DNA of 64,000 nt, from positions 62,001 to 126,000 of the forward strand of contig JAGPCY010000025.1 of NCBI GenBank assembly GCA_018057825.1, in the 5' to 3' direction. The notes below the pieces were generated by a model that did no database searches, was not told the origin of the DNA, and saw only the letters and a list, made by a program, of their open reading frames with translations. The stretch is from Kofleriaceae bacterium. GTDB taxonomy: Bacteria; Myxococcota_A; Polyangia; Haliangiales; Haliangiaceae. How positions within the stretch are numbered: the first letter of the stretch is position 1; the number at the start of each line of letters is the position of its first letter. Below are positions 54,444 through 62,825 of this stretch, piece by piece. The position numbers and the translations under genes are program-made.

Positions 54444-55313
54444 CTAGCTCCATCCGTCGATCAGCGGCCGGCCGTCGAGCTCACGGGCCAGGAGCTCGAG
54501 GTAGCGCCAGCGGCGCGGCCGCGGCAGGGCCAGGATCTCGGCCTCCGACCAGTGGTAGTGGAAGGCCAGGGCGTGGACCTCGGCGAGCAGGCGGTCGCCG
54601 CCGGCCTTGAGCTCGCGCGTCAACAGCGCGAACGGCTCGAGCTCGACCTCGAGGAGCGCCCGGCACGCCGGGCAGCGCGCCACCAGGACCAGATCGGGCG
54701 CGCGGCTGTGCTCGGCCAGGCCGACCGCGACCGCGTGTCGGGCCGCCGCCGGCAGCGCCAGCCAGTCGGCCGCGGTCAGCGGGCGCCCGTCAAGCTCGGT
54801 GAGGCGCGCCCACAGCCGCGCGGCGCGCTCGCGGACCGGCCCGGCGACCTCCTCGAGCGCGGCGTCATCGGCGCCGGTGGGCTCGCGCACTCGCGCGGTG
54901 CCGGCCGCGGTGGCGAGCTCGATCCGCGGGCGCGGCGGCGCCGTGGCGGCCGGCACCAGCTCGTGGGTGAAGACGTCGACGTCGGCCGGCGCGCGGCACG
55001 CCGGGTTGGCGCAGCGCACGATCAAGCCGATGCGGTCGCCGTACAGCGCGGCGCGCACGGACAGAAGCAGCACGTCGCGGTCGCCGCGGGTCAAGGCCGC
55101 GGTCAACGACGCGTCGACCTCGTCGAACTCGCCGAGGCGGCCGATCAGGGTCGCGAGCAGGGCCGACACCGCCCGGCTGCCGCGCTCGCGGGCCCCGGCG
55201 AGGAGCAGCTCCTCGCGTCCGGCCAGCGGACGCAGCTCGACGACGCGGTGGCAGCCTCCGCCATCGTCGAACAGCCCGTGGGGCAGGTCGACCGTGAATG
55301 CGCCGTCCAGCAT
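54444..55313 (-). CDS. T4 baseplate hub assembly chaperone-like (gp26/gp51-type) protein with two Cys pairs
   Basis: 289 aa. The N-terminal part ('LPHGLFDDGGGCHRVVELRP', 'LAGREELLL') and C-terminal 'FALLTRELKAGGDRLLAEVH' with 'HYHWSEAEILALPRPRRWRY' are typical of the T4_baseplate/hub chaperone group found beside tube genes in eCIS. The sequence adds a CxxxxC (CANPAC) and a CxxC (CPAC), which together could bind zinc. I infer an assembly role. The gene sits between the second tube gene and the 68-aa gene. Confidence 0.65.
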   Translation of the reverse strand: MLDGAFTVDLPHGLFDDGGGCHRVVELRPLAGREELLLAGARERGSRAVSALLATLIGRLGEFDEVDASLTAALTRGDRDVLLLSVRAALYGDRIGLIVRCANPACRAPADVDVFTHELVPAATAPPRPRIELATAAGTARVREPTGADDAALEEVAGPVRERAARLWARLTELDGRPLTAADWLALPAAARHAVAVGLAEHSRAPDLVLVARCPACRALLEVELEPFALLTRELKAGGDRLLAEVHALAFHYHWSEAEILALPRPRRWRYLELLARELDGRPLIDGWS

Positions 55314-55326
55314 CGCGCTTACCTGA

Positions 55327-55821
55327 TCACGCGTCGAGTCGCGTGAAGCCTTCGTACTGGATCTCGATGGTCTCGATCAGGACCTCGTTGGCCTCGGCGG
55401 CCAGCTCGGACATCGCGGTGTACTTGGAGCACCACGCCTTGTGCAGCACGAACTTCTTGACCGGCAGGTTGCGGTCGAGGTCGTAGACGAAGATCTCGAC
55501 CTCGCGCCGGAACTCAGGGTCGGTGGCGCGGCTGGGCGGCACCCGGGTCTGCTCGTGGCGGATGAGCTGGGTCGCCCACTTCTCGAACTCGGGGTCGGTC
55601 GTCAGCCCGGCCTCCATGGTCACCGGCTCGTAGTGGGTGCGCCCGGGCGACAGCTCCTCGTTGGAGTGCAGGTTGTTGCCGGCCCGGAACTTCACGACCT
55701 CGACGGTCCCGGTCAGGCCGCTCATCTTGCGGCAGGCCGCGACCTCGACGCCGCCCAGCAGGATCCGGAAGTTGAAGTTGCGGAACGGGTCGCGCTTCTT
55801 GGGATCGACGAAACGGGCCAT
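55327..55821 (-). CDS. Tail tube protein (gp19/Hcp-like), second copy
   Basis: 164 aa. T4 gp19-type tube: 'PFRNFNFRILLGGVEVAACR', 'KMSGLTGTVEVVKFRAGNN', 'EPVTMEAGLTTDPEFEKWA', 'KKFVLHKAWCSKYTAM' and 'IETIEIQYEGFTRL'. This is the Afp1/Afp5-type inner tube protein. A second tube protein lies just upstream. In eCIS one tube type makes the shaft and another (Afp5 type) contacts the baseplate. Confidence 0.9.
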   Translation of the reverse strand: MARFVDPKKRDPFRNFNFRILLGGVEVAACRKMSGLTGTVEVVKFRAGNNLHSNEELSPGRTHYEPVTMEAGLTTDPEFEKWATQLIRHEQTRVPPSRATDPEFRREVEIFVYDLDRNLPVKKFVLHKAWCSKYTAMSELAAEANEVLIETIEIQYEGFTRLDA

Positions 55822-55840
55822 GGGCGTCCTCCAGGGTGGA

Positions 55841-56425
55841 TCACGTCGTCGCGTCGACGCGTGTCCACCCTTCGTGCATGAGCTCGACGGACAGGATGGC
55901 CACCTCGCTGGTCATCGAGTCGAGCTTGGGTAGAGCCTGGTACTTGCTGATCCAGGCGTTGAAGATGCGATAGCTGCGGAACAGCGGGGTCGTGCGCTCG
56001 TAGGCCGCGAGCTTGGTCGGCTGCGGCGCCGGTAGCCCGGCGCTGGTCGACTGGGTTGGCGGGCCCTGCGGGTAGGCGTTCTCGTCCCACACATCGATGA
56101 CGACCTCGCGCTTGACCGGGCGGGTGGCGTCGACCTTGCCGGTGGCGGCGAAGTTGATCACCACCTGCGACCACGACTCGAGCGTGTCGTCGAGCGCGAT
56201 GCCCTGCTCCAGGGTGATCGGCTCCCAGGTGATCTTGTTGGGGTTGGCGTAGCGGTGCAGGTTGTTGCCGCCCTCCCACACCTCGAAGGGCGCGATCTGG
56301 GTCCGCAACCCGGACACCGAGCGCACGCCGGCGACGTAGCCGTCGCCAGCGCGGCCCTGGCTGAACGACTGCACCCGCACCCGGAACTGGTACGTGCGCA
56401 GAGGGTTGCGGGGCGAGACCTTCAT
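55841..56425 (-). CDS. Tail tube protein (gp19/Hcp-like), first copy
   Basis: 194 aa from the ATG at 56425, which overlaps the sheath stop by one base. Tube features: 'RTYQFRVRVQSFSQG', 'GVRSVSGLRTQIAPFEVWEG', 'ITWEPITLEQGIALD' and 'SVELMHEGWTRVDA'. It is 30 residues longer than its neighbour because of an insertion near residues 120-140 ('NAYPQGPPTQSTSAGLPAPQ'). Directly downstream of the sheath, so probably the main shaft tube. Confidence 0.9.
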   Translation of the reverse strand: MKVSPRNPLRTYQFRVRVQSFSQGRAGDGYVAGVRSVSGLRTQIAPFEVWEGGNNLHRYANPNKITWEPITLEQGIALDDTLESWSQVVINFAATGKVDATRPVKREVVIDVWDENAYPQGPPTQSTSAGLPAPQPTKLAAYERTTPLFRSYRIFNAWISKYQALPKLDSMTSEVAILSVELMHEGWTRVDATT

Positions 56426-58773
56426 CACGCGGCCAGGAGGCTCTTCTGGCTGATCTCGATGACCACGAACTCGGCCGGCTTGAGCGGCGCGAACGCCACC
56501 TTGGCGGTCACGATGCCGGCGTCGACGTTCTCCTGCGGGTTGGTGCCGCGATCGCACTGCACCAGGAACGCCTCGTCGGGGGTGCCGCCCTGGAACGCGC
56601 CCTGCCGGAACAGGGTCATCATGAAGGCCTCGATGTTGATGCGGATGCGCCCCCACAGCTCCTCGTCGTTGGGCTCGAACACCGCCCACTGCAGGCCGCG
56701 GCGCAGCGACTCCTTGAGGAACAGCGCCATGCGCCGGACCGGCACGTAGCGCCACTCGGGATCCGAGGCCAACGTGCGGCTGCCCCAGGACACGATGCCG
56801 ACGGCGGGGAATTGGCGCAGGCAGTTGAGGCTGGCCGGGTTGAGCAGGTCCTGATCCGAGTCGAGGATGCGGGCCTGCAGGCCGACCGCGTTGGGCACGG
56901 TGGCCTCGATGCCGGCCGGCGCCTTCCACACGCCGCGCGTGATGTCGGTGCGGGCGAAGATGCCGGCGACGTGGCCCGACGGGGCCACGAACCGCGTCGG
57001 GTTGCGGCCGATGCCGGTCGGGTCCGGCACCTGGATCCACGGATAGAAGATCGCGGCGTTCTTGGACCGCGACGGCAGCGAGTCGACGAACAGCCGGGCC
57101 TCGTCGGGCTTGATCTCGACGTTGCGCTCGACCGTGCCGGGGCCGTCGATCAGCGCGAAGCAGTCGCCCCGGCCGTCGCAGTACGCGACGTTGACCGCGA
57201 TGTGGGCGAAGTCGTTCTTGCCCGGCAGCGCCACGATGTTGACGTCGATGCCGTCGAGGGCGTGCAGGCCGGTGCGGTCGATCATGGTGCCGGCGTAGTC
57301 CGACGCGGTGATAGCGCCCGAGCCGTCGGTCCCGCCGGCGAGCAAGACCGGCGTCGAGGTCGTGGTCGAGGTCGGCCGGACCAGCGGGTTACAGGGCGAG
57401 TTGGCGGCGTACCCGCGCGCGATCGTCGTGAAGCCCAGGTTCTTGACCAGCACCGCCGGCGCCAGCGCCGTGACCACCTCGGTGATCGACAGGCGCTTGT
57501 AGTCGTAGCGGTCGAGGGCGATCACCGGGCCGGCCACGCCAGCCACGCCGGCCGCGGTGGTGAGGCGCGCGGCGGTCGGGGTCGAGGCGATCGCCAGGGT
57601 CGGCGCCACGGTCGCGCGGCCGACCCCGGTCACGGTGAACGCGCCGGCGGCCCCCAGGGTGACCGTGACGCCGAGGTTGGCGGCGTTGATCGCGCTCTGG
57701 ATCTCGGCGCTGGTGGTCAGGGCGACGTTGGCCGCGGCGACCGTGATCGGCGCCGAGGCCACGCCGTTGACGGTGACGACCAGGGTCTGGCCGGTCAGGT
57801 CGTAGTTGGGCGCTGGCCCGGCGGGCGCCGTGACGTTGACCGTGGGCGGCGTCGACTGGAACTCGTCGATCACGACCGAGGTGTTGCTGGGCGCCGTGAC
57901 CCGGAACGAGCTCGACAGCCGAGCGTCGAACACCAGGGCGACCTGTGCCATCGTCAGGTTGTAGAAGCCGTTGGTCGGCACCAGCACGGTCGGGGTCAGC
58001 GCGGCGTCGACGTTGGCCTTGGTGAACTCGACGACCTCGGTGATCGCCGGCACGTCGGGCAGGCCGACGTCCCACGACGACACCGTGAACTTCTTGTCGA
58101 TCGGGACGGCGACGGTGTCGGTGGCCAGGGCCGTGGTCTTGGTCTTGAGCGTCGGGAGCTGCGCGGCGACCAGCGTCGGCGGCGACGGCACGTTGAGCGC
58201 GGCCTGGAATCGGTCGACGGCCTCGACGTACTTCGAGGACTTCATCCGCTCGACCACGTAGTCCTCGTGGGTCGGGTCCATGCGGACGTCGTCGAAGACC
58301 TCGAGGGGCTTGATGGCGCCGTTGTCGCTCCACTTGACGTCGACGCGGAAGGCGTCGGCCGGGAAGTTGGTCGAGGCCCCGATGAAGATGCGCAGGTTGG
58401 TCGACCAGACGCCGGCGCCGCGGGCGACGAACTGCAGCGCGCTCGGAGGTGAGCCGCCGCCGAGCTGCGACGGCACCGAGGTCGACTGGCCCTTGACCGC
58501 GTTGCCCGGCAAGACGCGCACGACGTACGCGCGCCGGCCGCCAGCGGCGAAGAACCCGTTGACGGCGTGGCCGAGGAGGCCGCGCTCGCCCGGCAACAGC
58601 TCGCCGAGGCTCTTCTGGTAGTCGGCGAAGCTGGTGCAAAAGTGCGCCATCGCCGGAATGCCGCGGGCGGCCTCGCCGACGAAGGCCGCCGTCGAGGTGC
58701 CGACTCCTTCGACGGGTTTGACCCCGCCAGAAACTTCTTCGACGTAGACGCCGGGATGCAGCCTTTCGGGCAT
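56425..58773 (-). CDS. Contractile tail sheath protein
   Basis: 782 aa. The N-terminus 'HPGVYVEEVSGGVKPVEGVG' and 'TAAFVGEAARG' is the sheath hallmark; the C-terminal part ('SWGSRTLASDPEWRYVPVRR', 'GLQWAVFEPNDEELW', 'RIRINIEAFMMTLFRQGAFQ') is the conserved sheath handshake domain. This is the outer contracting cylinder. It is longer than the roughly 350-480-aa Afp2-4 sheaths because of an insertion between about residues 215 and 425 that is Ala/Thr/Val-rich and beta-like. Only one sheath gene is present, compared with three in Afp. Confidence 0.93.
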   Translation of the reverse strand: MPERLHPGVYVEEVSGGVKPVEGVGTSTAAFVGEAARGIPAMAHFCTSFADYQKSLGELLPGERGLLGHAVNGFFAAGGRRAYVVRVLPGNAVKGQSTSVPSQLGGGSPPSALQFVARGAGVWSTNLRIFIGASTNFPADAFRVDVKWSDNGAIKPLEVFDDVRMDPTHEDYVVERMKSSKYVEAVDRFQAALNVPSPPTLVAAQLPTLKTKTTALATDTVAVPIDKKFTVSSWDVGLPDVPAITEVVEFTKANVDAALTPTVLVPTNGFYNLTMAQVALVFDARLSSSFRVTAPSNTSVVIDEFQSTPPTVNVTAPAGPAPNYDLTGQTLVVTVNGVASAPITVAAANVALTTSAEIQSAINAANLGVTVTLGAAGAFTVTGVGRATVAPTLAIASTPTAARLTTAAGVAGVAGPVIALDRYDYKRLSITEVVTALAPAVLVKNLGFTTIARGYAANSPCNPLVRPTSTTTSTPVLLAGGTDGSGAITASDYAGTMIDRTGLHALDGIDVNIVALPGKNDFAHIAVNVAYCDGRGDCFALIDGPGTVERNVEIKPDEARLFVDSLPSRSKNAAIFYPWIQVPDPTGIGRNPTRFVAPSGHVAGIFARTDITRGVWKAPAGIEATVPNAVGLQARILDSDQDLLNPASLNCLRQFPAVGIVSWGSRTLASDPEWRYVPVRRMALFLKESLRRGLQWAVFEPNDEELWGRIRINIEAFMMTLFRQGAFQGGTPDEAFLVQCDRGTNPQENVDAGIVTAKVAFAPLKPAEFVVIEISQKSLLAA

Positions 58774-58785
58774 GAGACGCTCCTG

Positions 58786-60822
58786 TCAGTGGACTTCGGG
58801 GCTAGGGTCAGTGGACGACGTGCCGGTCGGCGGCACGACCTGCGTGGGACCAGGTTTGGGCGGCGGCACCACCAGGTGACTGGCGGTGACCTCCTCGCGG
58901 GTGAACAGGACCAGGTGCGCCGACGACCGCGCGGTGGGATCCTCGAGGAGCGCCGACACCTTGTAGTCGACGCTGGTGTGGTAGAGGTGATTGAGCACGT
59001 CGTCGCGGCGCTTGACGCCGGTCTGGAAGTAGAAGCACTGCTCCTGGAAGACCAGCGTGCCGCCGCGCGCGAACTTCACCGGCAGCGCGCGCGACAGGGT
59101 CACCTGATCGCCGCTGGTGTTGACCACCAGGGCCTGCGCGCGGGCATCGCTGGCGCGCCAGCCGTCGCTCGACAGCGCGAAGGTGAGCTGGTCGCCGGGC
59201 CGGAGCTGAGCCGCCCGGGTCACCGAGGCGCGGAGCCGCGGATCGAGGGCGCCGATCGGCTCGCGCTCGACGTGGACGTGGCCGATGTGGATGGGCTGGG
59301 GCAGGGCGCCGGCCAGCGGGCCGAGCGTCGTCACCATGTCGAAGCCGGTGGTGGGGGTGCCCGGCGCGGCGATCGGCGCGACCGGGGTCTGGGTCGCCTC
59401 GCTGAGGACCTGGGCCTCGCCGTTCCACCACAGCGCGATCACCCCGGTGGCGCCGTCGACCCGGGCGTGGAGCGTGCCGCCGGTCTGCAGGTTGGTCACG
59501 AAGGCGTCGCCGGGTGGCGGGGTCAGCAGTTGGATCCGCAGGCGCGACTGCGCGACCGCGACGACGCCCCCGGTCCCGGTCAGGCTGGCGCGCACGAGGA
59601 AGGTGCCGAACAAGAGCGGCGCCGGCGCGCCCGGTGGCTGGAAGCTCTCGACCGTGAGCTCGATCGCGAAGACCTCGACGGCCGGACCGCCGCGCGCGAT
59701 CGTGAGCACGCGGTAGGCGTCGCCGGCGACCGACGGGGTCGGGAGGCGGAGGCCGAGCGCGACCGCGAACCCGAGCGGCGCCGGGTTGGTGGCGAGCAGC
59801 GGATCGGGTACCAGCGGCGGCCGGTAGAGCGTGGCGGCGAAGCGGCCAGCGCCGCTGACTACCAGCTCGTCGTCGACGACCGCGGCCGGGGCGGTGATCG
59901 AGAACGCGGCGCCGCTCACTCGATCGACGACGCCGTCACCGCCCTCGAGGTGGAGCAGCGACTCGGCCGTGGTCGGCTCGCCCCGGTTGAGCAGGCGCAC
60001 CGTGGTGGCGCCCAGCGCGGGATCGGCGGCGAGGAGCGCCGGGCGGAGGGCGATGCTGCCGCGGGTCGGCGCGCTGGCGGCCAGGGCCTCGAACAGCTGC
60101 GCCTGCTCGGACTGGGTCGAGGTCCACAGATCGACCCGAACCTCGACGGTGACCGGGCGGGGCGCCGGCAGCTTGTGCAGCTTGAGGCGGCCATCGGTGC
60201 GCACCGCCGGGGTGGTCCAGCCCAGCGCCGGGGCCAGATCGTCGGCCACCGGCAGCACCTCGACCGACGAGATCGGCGCGCCCGGCGCGGCGGTCCCCGG
60301 CGCGGACGAGATCGCGAGCTGGCGCGTCGCCGGCGACCACGCCACGACCACCTGGCCGAGCGCGGCGTCGATCGCCGGAGAGTCGATGGGCGCGCCTTGA
60401 TCGTCCTGGACCTGATCGGCCGCGACCGCGGCGGCGATCGCGGCCTGGATCGCCGCCGCCACCGCGGGGCCGGTGGCGTCATCACCAAACGGCGTGACCG
60501 GGAGTCCGGCCAGCGCCAGCACCAACCGCGCGCGGCGATCGAAGCGCAACCGGAGCGACCCGGTCGCCGGCAGGGTCAGCGCATCGGGACGGGCCGCGCC
60601 GATGATGTGGCCAGGGATCGCGATCAGCCCGTGCGCCGGCTGGCCATGCTCGCGCTCGGGCTCGACGGCGAACGACAGCGGACCGACGACCGACACAAAC
60701 GGCGTCTCGGGCGGGCGATACGACGGATCGACGTAGCCGTCGCTCGCGAACGCGCGGCGACCGCCGGCTCGCACGGAGAGACGGCTGCGCCACAAGAGTG
60801 CTTTGAGAATGTCGTCGACCAT
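58786..60822 (-). CDS. First gene of structural operon: 678-aa protein, possible tail terminator or cap
   Basis: 678 aa from the ATG at 60822, 12 bp upstream of the sheath gene. I do not recognise a family. The N-terminus 'MVDDILKALLWRSRLSVRAG' leads into beta-rich segments, then an Ala-rich patch ('PAVAAAIQAAIAAAVAADQ', about 118-137) followed by 'RQLAISSAPG' that recalls the hook/IN-type motif also seen in the sheath insertion. The central 'DLWTSTQSEQAQLFEALAA' fits tail-terminator-like folds. In other eCIS loci the gene before the sheath encodes the DUF4255 terminator (Afp16 type), so I infer a similar place in the particle. Confidence 0.6.
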   Translation of the reverse strand: MVDDILKALLWRSRLSVRAGGRRAFASDGYVDPSYRPPETPFVSVVGPLSFAVEPEREHGQPAHGLIAIPGHIIGAARPDALTLPATGSLRLRFDRRARLVLALAGLPVTPFGDDATGPAVAAAIQAAIAAAVAADQVQDDQGAPIDSPAIDAALGQVVVAWSPATRQLAISSAPGTAAPGAPISSVEVLPVADDLAPALGWTTPAVRTDGRLKLHKLPAPRPVTVEVRVDLWTSTQSEQAQLFEALAASAPTRGSIALRPALLAADPALGATTVRLLNRGEPTTAESLLHLEGGDGVVDRVSGAAFSITAPAAVVDDELVVSGAGRFAATLYRPPLVPDPLLATNPAPLGFAVALGLRLPTPSVAGDAYRVLTIARGGPAVEVFAIELTVESFQPPGAPAPLLFGTFLVRASLTGTGGVVAVAQSRLRIQLLTPPPGDAFVTNLQTGGTLHARVDGATGVIALWWNGEAQVLSEATQTPVAPIAAPGTPTTGFDMVTTLGPLAGALPQPIHIGHVHVEREPIGALDPRLRASVTRAAQLRPGDQLTFALSSDGWRASDARAQALVVNTSGDQVTLSRALPVKFARGGTLVFQEQCFYFQTGVKRRDDVLNHLYHTSVDYKVSALLEDPTARSSAHLVLFTREEVTASHLVVPPPKPGPTQVVPPTGTSSTDPSPEVH

Positions 60823-60835
60823 CGGCGCTCGGTTC

Positions 60836-60890
60836 GGACGGTCCCCTATCGTTGTGTAGAGCCCGGAATTCGACAGCCCAAAAACGACGC
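60836..60890 (-). promoter_or_regulatory. Weak candidate promoter for the structural operon
   Basis: On the minus strand, TTGGGC and TACACA are separated by 17 bp, upstream of the ATG at 60822. Each matches only three positions of the sigma-70 consensus. An AGGGGA lies about 19 nt before the ATG, too far for a normal ribosome site. Promoter assignment is tentative; this is the only intergenic region available for the 22-gene operon. Confidence 0.3.
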
Positions 60891-61367
60891 GAGAACCGCC
60901 GGGTAGACGACCACCGGTGGAGCCCCATAGAGAGGATCAAGACGATCCCCCTCGGCTGCACGCTACCGATCTCGCGCGGCCGACGCAAGGGGACTTCTGG
61001 TGGGATCGCGAGGCACGCTGCCGCAGGTCGACGAGCGCGCGCAGCTCGATATGGCGGCATCACCGTCGACGAAGTCCCATCGGAGACCGTCGACGGAGAC
61101 GAGACAGCGCACATCCGGATTGCTGCTGATCGCCAACCTTTGCCATCGGTCGATCGATGCTCGCCGGCTTCTGCGAGACTTGAGAGATCGCGTTCACCGC
61201 GTTCCGGAGCGCGAGCGCGGCGGTCGATCGACGGGAGTGGGACCAGCAAGACGGGAGTGGCTCCTCAACCCGTCGCTGACGCGTCACCTGGCCAGGTCAG
61301 AGTCGGCACCCGATGTTCGTTTGCCGCGGATCTTTCGGTACTCCAGCGCACCAGCGATGTGGCCAGT

Positions 61368-61649
<282 letters not shown>

Positions 61650-61657
61650 GCGACCAC

Positions 61658-62128
61658 GGGGGAGGGTTTGTCCGAGGTCACCACCACCCCACCGCAGCAG
61701 CAGACAGCGGCTGAACGCCGGCCCTCACGCACCACCACCGGTCAGATCACCAACGACGCTCCCGCGATCCGGACCTCTGGGAACAGGTGGGTGGGGGGCC
61801 CGTCGGCTGCGCCGATGGGGGAGGGTTTGTCCGAGGTCACCACCACCTGCGCTGAAGCAGACAGCGGCTGAACGCCGGCCCTCACGCGCCACCACCACCG
61901 GTCAGATCACCAACGACGCTCCCGCGATCCGGACCTCTGGGAACAGGTGGGAGGGGGGCCCCGTCGGCTGCGCCGACGGGGGGAGGGTTTGTCCGAGGTC
62001 ACCACCACCTGCGCTGAAGCAGACAGCGGCTGAACGCCGGCCCTCACGCGCCACCGCCACCAGTCACATCGACGGCGACGCTTCCGAGATCCGGACGTTA
62101 TGGGAGGGGGGCCCCAGCGAATGCTGGG
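61658..62128. repeat. About three tandem units of 159-162 bp
   Basis: Units start at 61658, 61817 and 61979, each with GGGGGAGGGTTTGTCCGAGG. They run through a conserved stretch (CAGACAGCGGCTGAACGCCG) and end in a G-run followed by a hairpin. Units 1 and 2 are nearly identical; unit 3 diverges in its second half. Hairpins are at 61799-61819, 61959-61981 and 62112-62129. Confidence 0.85.
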
Positions 62129-62155
62129 GGGAGGGTCTTTGCGAAAGACCCTCCC
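62129..62155 (-). terminator. Strong hairpin 3' of the CAP gene
   Basis: A perfect 12-bp stem: GGGAGGGTCTTT (62129-62140) pairs with AAAGACCCTCCC (62144-62155) around a 3-nt loop. It begins 2 bp beyond the stop codon of the minus-strand CAP gene, so it is probably its transcription terminator. There is no clear T-run. Confidence 0.6.
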
Positions 62156-62157
62156 GA

Positions 62158-62751
62158 TCAGTACGGCCGGCGGCCGCCGACGTTGCCGCCCGGGGCGTAG
62201 TTGCACACGACGGTCGAGCCGTAGCGCAGGCCGGGACACGTATATATGGCGCAGCCGACCTTGGTCGTCTCGCGCCACACGACCTGGGTGTAGTGGCCGC
62301 ACACGCCGCTGCAGGAGTTGGCGGCGTAGTTGTAGTTGGCCTTCTCGGCCACCCAGCTCGCGGTGGCCGCGGTGCCGCTGGCCTGGCCGCTCGCGCCGTA
62401 GATGTTCTCGCCGACGTAGGTCGGGTAGCCCTGAGAACGACCGGCGTTGTGGTCGACCAATCCGGTCGGCGCTTCGGTGTCGCGGCACTGGCGGACCCAG
62501 GCGTCGGCGATCGCGGCGAGCGCGGGATCCCAGGTGAGCGGCGGCAGCCCGACCTCGGCCCGGGCGGCGTTGTGCGCGGCGACGGTGCCGACCAGGCCGG
62601 CCGGCTCGTTCGCGGGCGGCGGTGCGTCGGGGCCACCGTCGACCGGGCCGCTGGCGCCGTCGCCGTCGCCGCCGTCGTCGGTGGTCGGGGCGCCGTCGTC
62701 GCCGGCGCAGGCGGCGAGCGCGGCGGACACGAGCACGGTCGCGATGCGCAT
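62158..62751 (-). CDS. CAP/SCP (PR1-like) domain lipoprotein
   Basis: 197 aa with a lipoprotein signal MRIATVLVSAALAACAG (lipobox AAC), an acidic Gly/Pro/Asp linker, and a CAP domain from about residue 55. Its motifs are 'AAHNAARAEVGLPPLTWD' (CAP motif with His), 'CGHYTQVVWRETTKVGCA' and 'VVCNYAPGGN'. The four hallmark CAP signatures are visible, with paired cysteines. CAP proteins are secreted; in bacteria the function is usually unknown. It is divergent from the TonB-receptor gene. The predicted -10 (GACGAT) lies 6 nt before the ATG. Confidence 0.85.
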   Translation of the reverse strand: MRIATVLVSAALAACAGDDGAPTTDDGGDGDGASGPVDGGPDAPPPANEPAGLVGTVAAHNAARAEVGLPPLTWDPALAAIADAWVRQCRDTEAPTGLVDHNAGRSQGYPTYVGENIYGASGQASGTAATASWVAEKANYNYAANSCSGVCGHYTQVVWRETTKVGCAIYTCPGLRYGSTVVCNYAPGGNVGGRRPY

Positions 62752-62757
62752 GGCGCG

Positions 62758-62818
62758 ATCGTCGCCGTCGGACGCGGTGCGGTCAAGCGTTGACAGCGCC
62801 GGGGCGGCCGCGCAGGCT
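62758..62818. promoter_or_regulatory. Divergent promoter pair between CAP and TonB-receptor genes
   Basis: Minus strand: TTGACC (62781-62786), 17 bp, GACGAT (62758-62763), then 6 nt to the CAP ATG. Plus strand: TTGACA (62790-62795), 17 bp, CAGGCT (62813-62818), then 7 nt to the receptor ATG. The two -35 boxes are 3 bp apart and lie within an inverted repeat GTCAA-GCG-TTGAC. The -10 boxes are weak. Confidence 0.45.
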
Positions 62819-62825
62819 GCCCGCG

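Noticed and set aside
10096-60822. Prophage
   Set aside because: Tail and baseplate genes only; no terminase, portal, capsid, integrase or lysis genes, and an Afp15-type ATPase is present.
10096-60822. Type VI secretion system
   Set aside because: No TssJ/L/M membrane complex or ClpV; the sheath is a single long phage-like protein.
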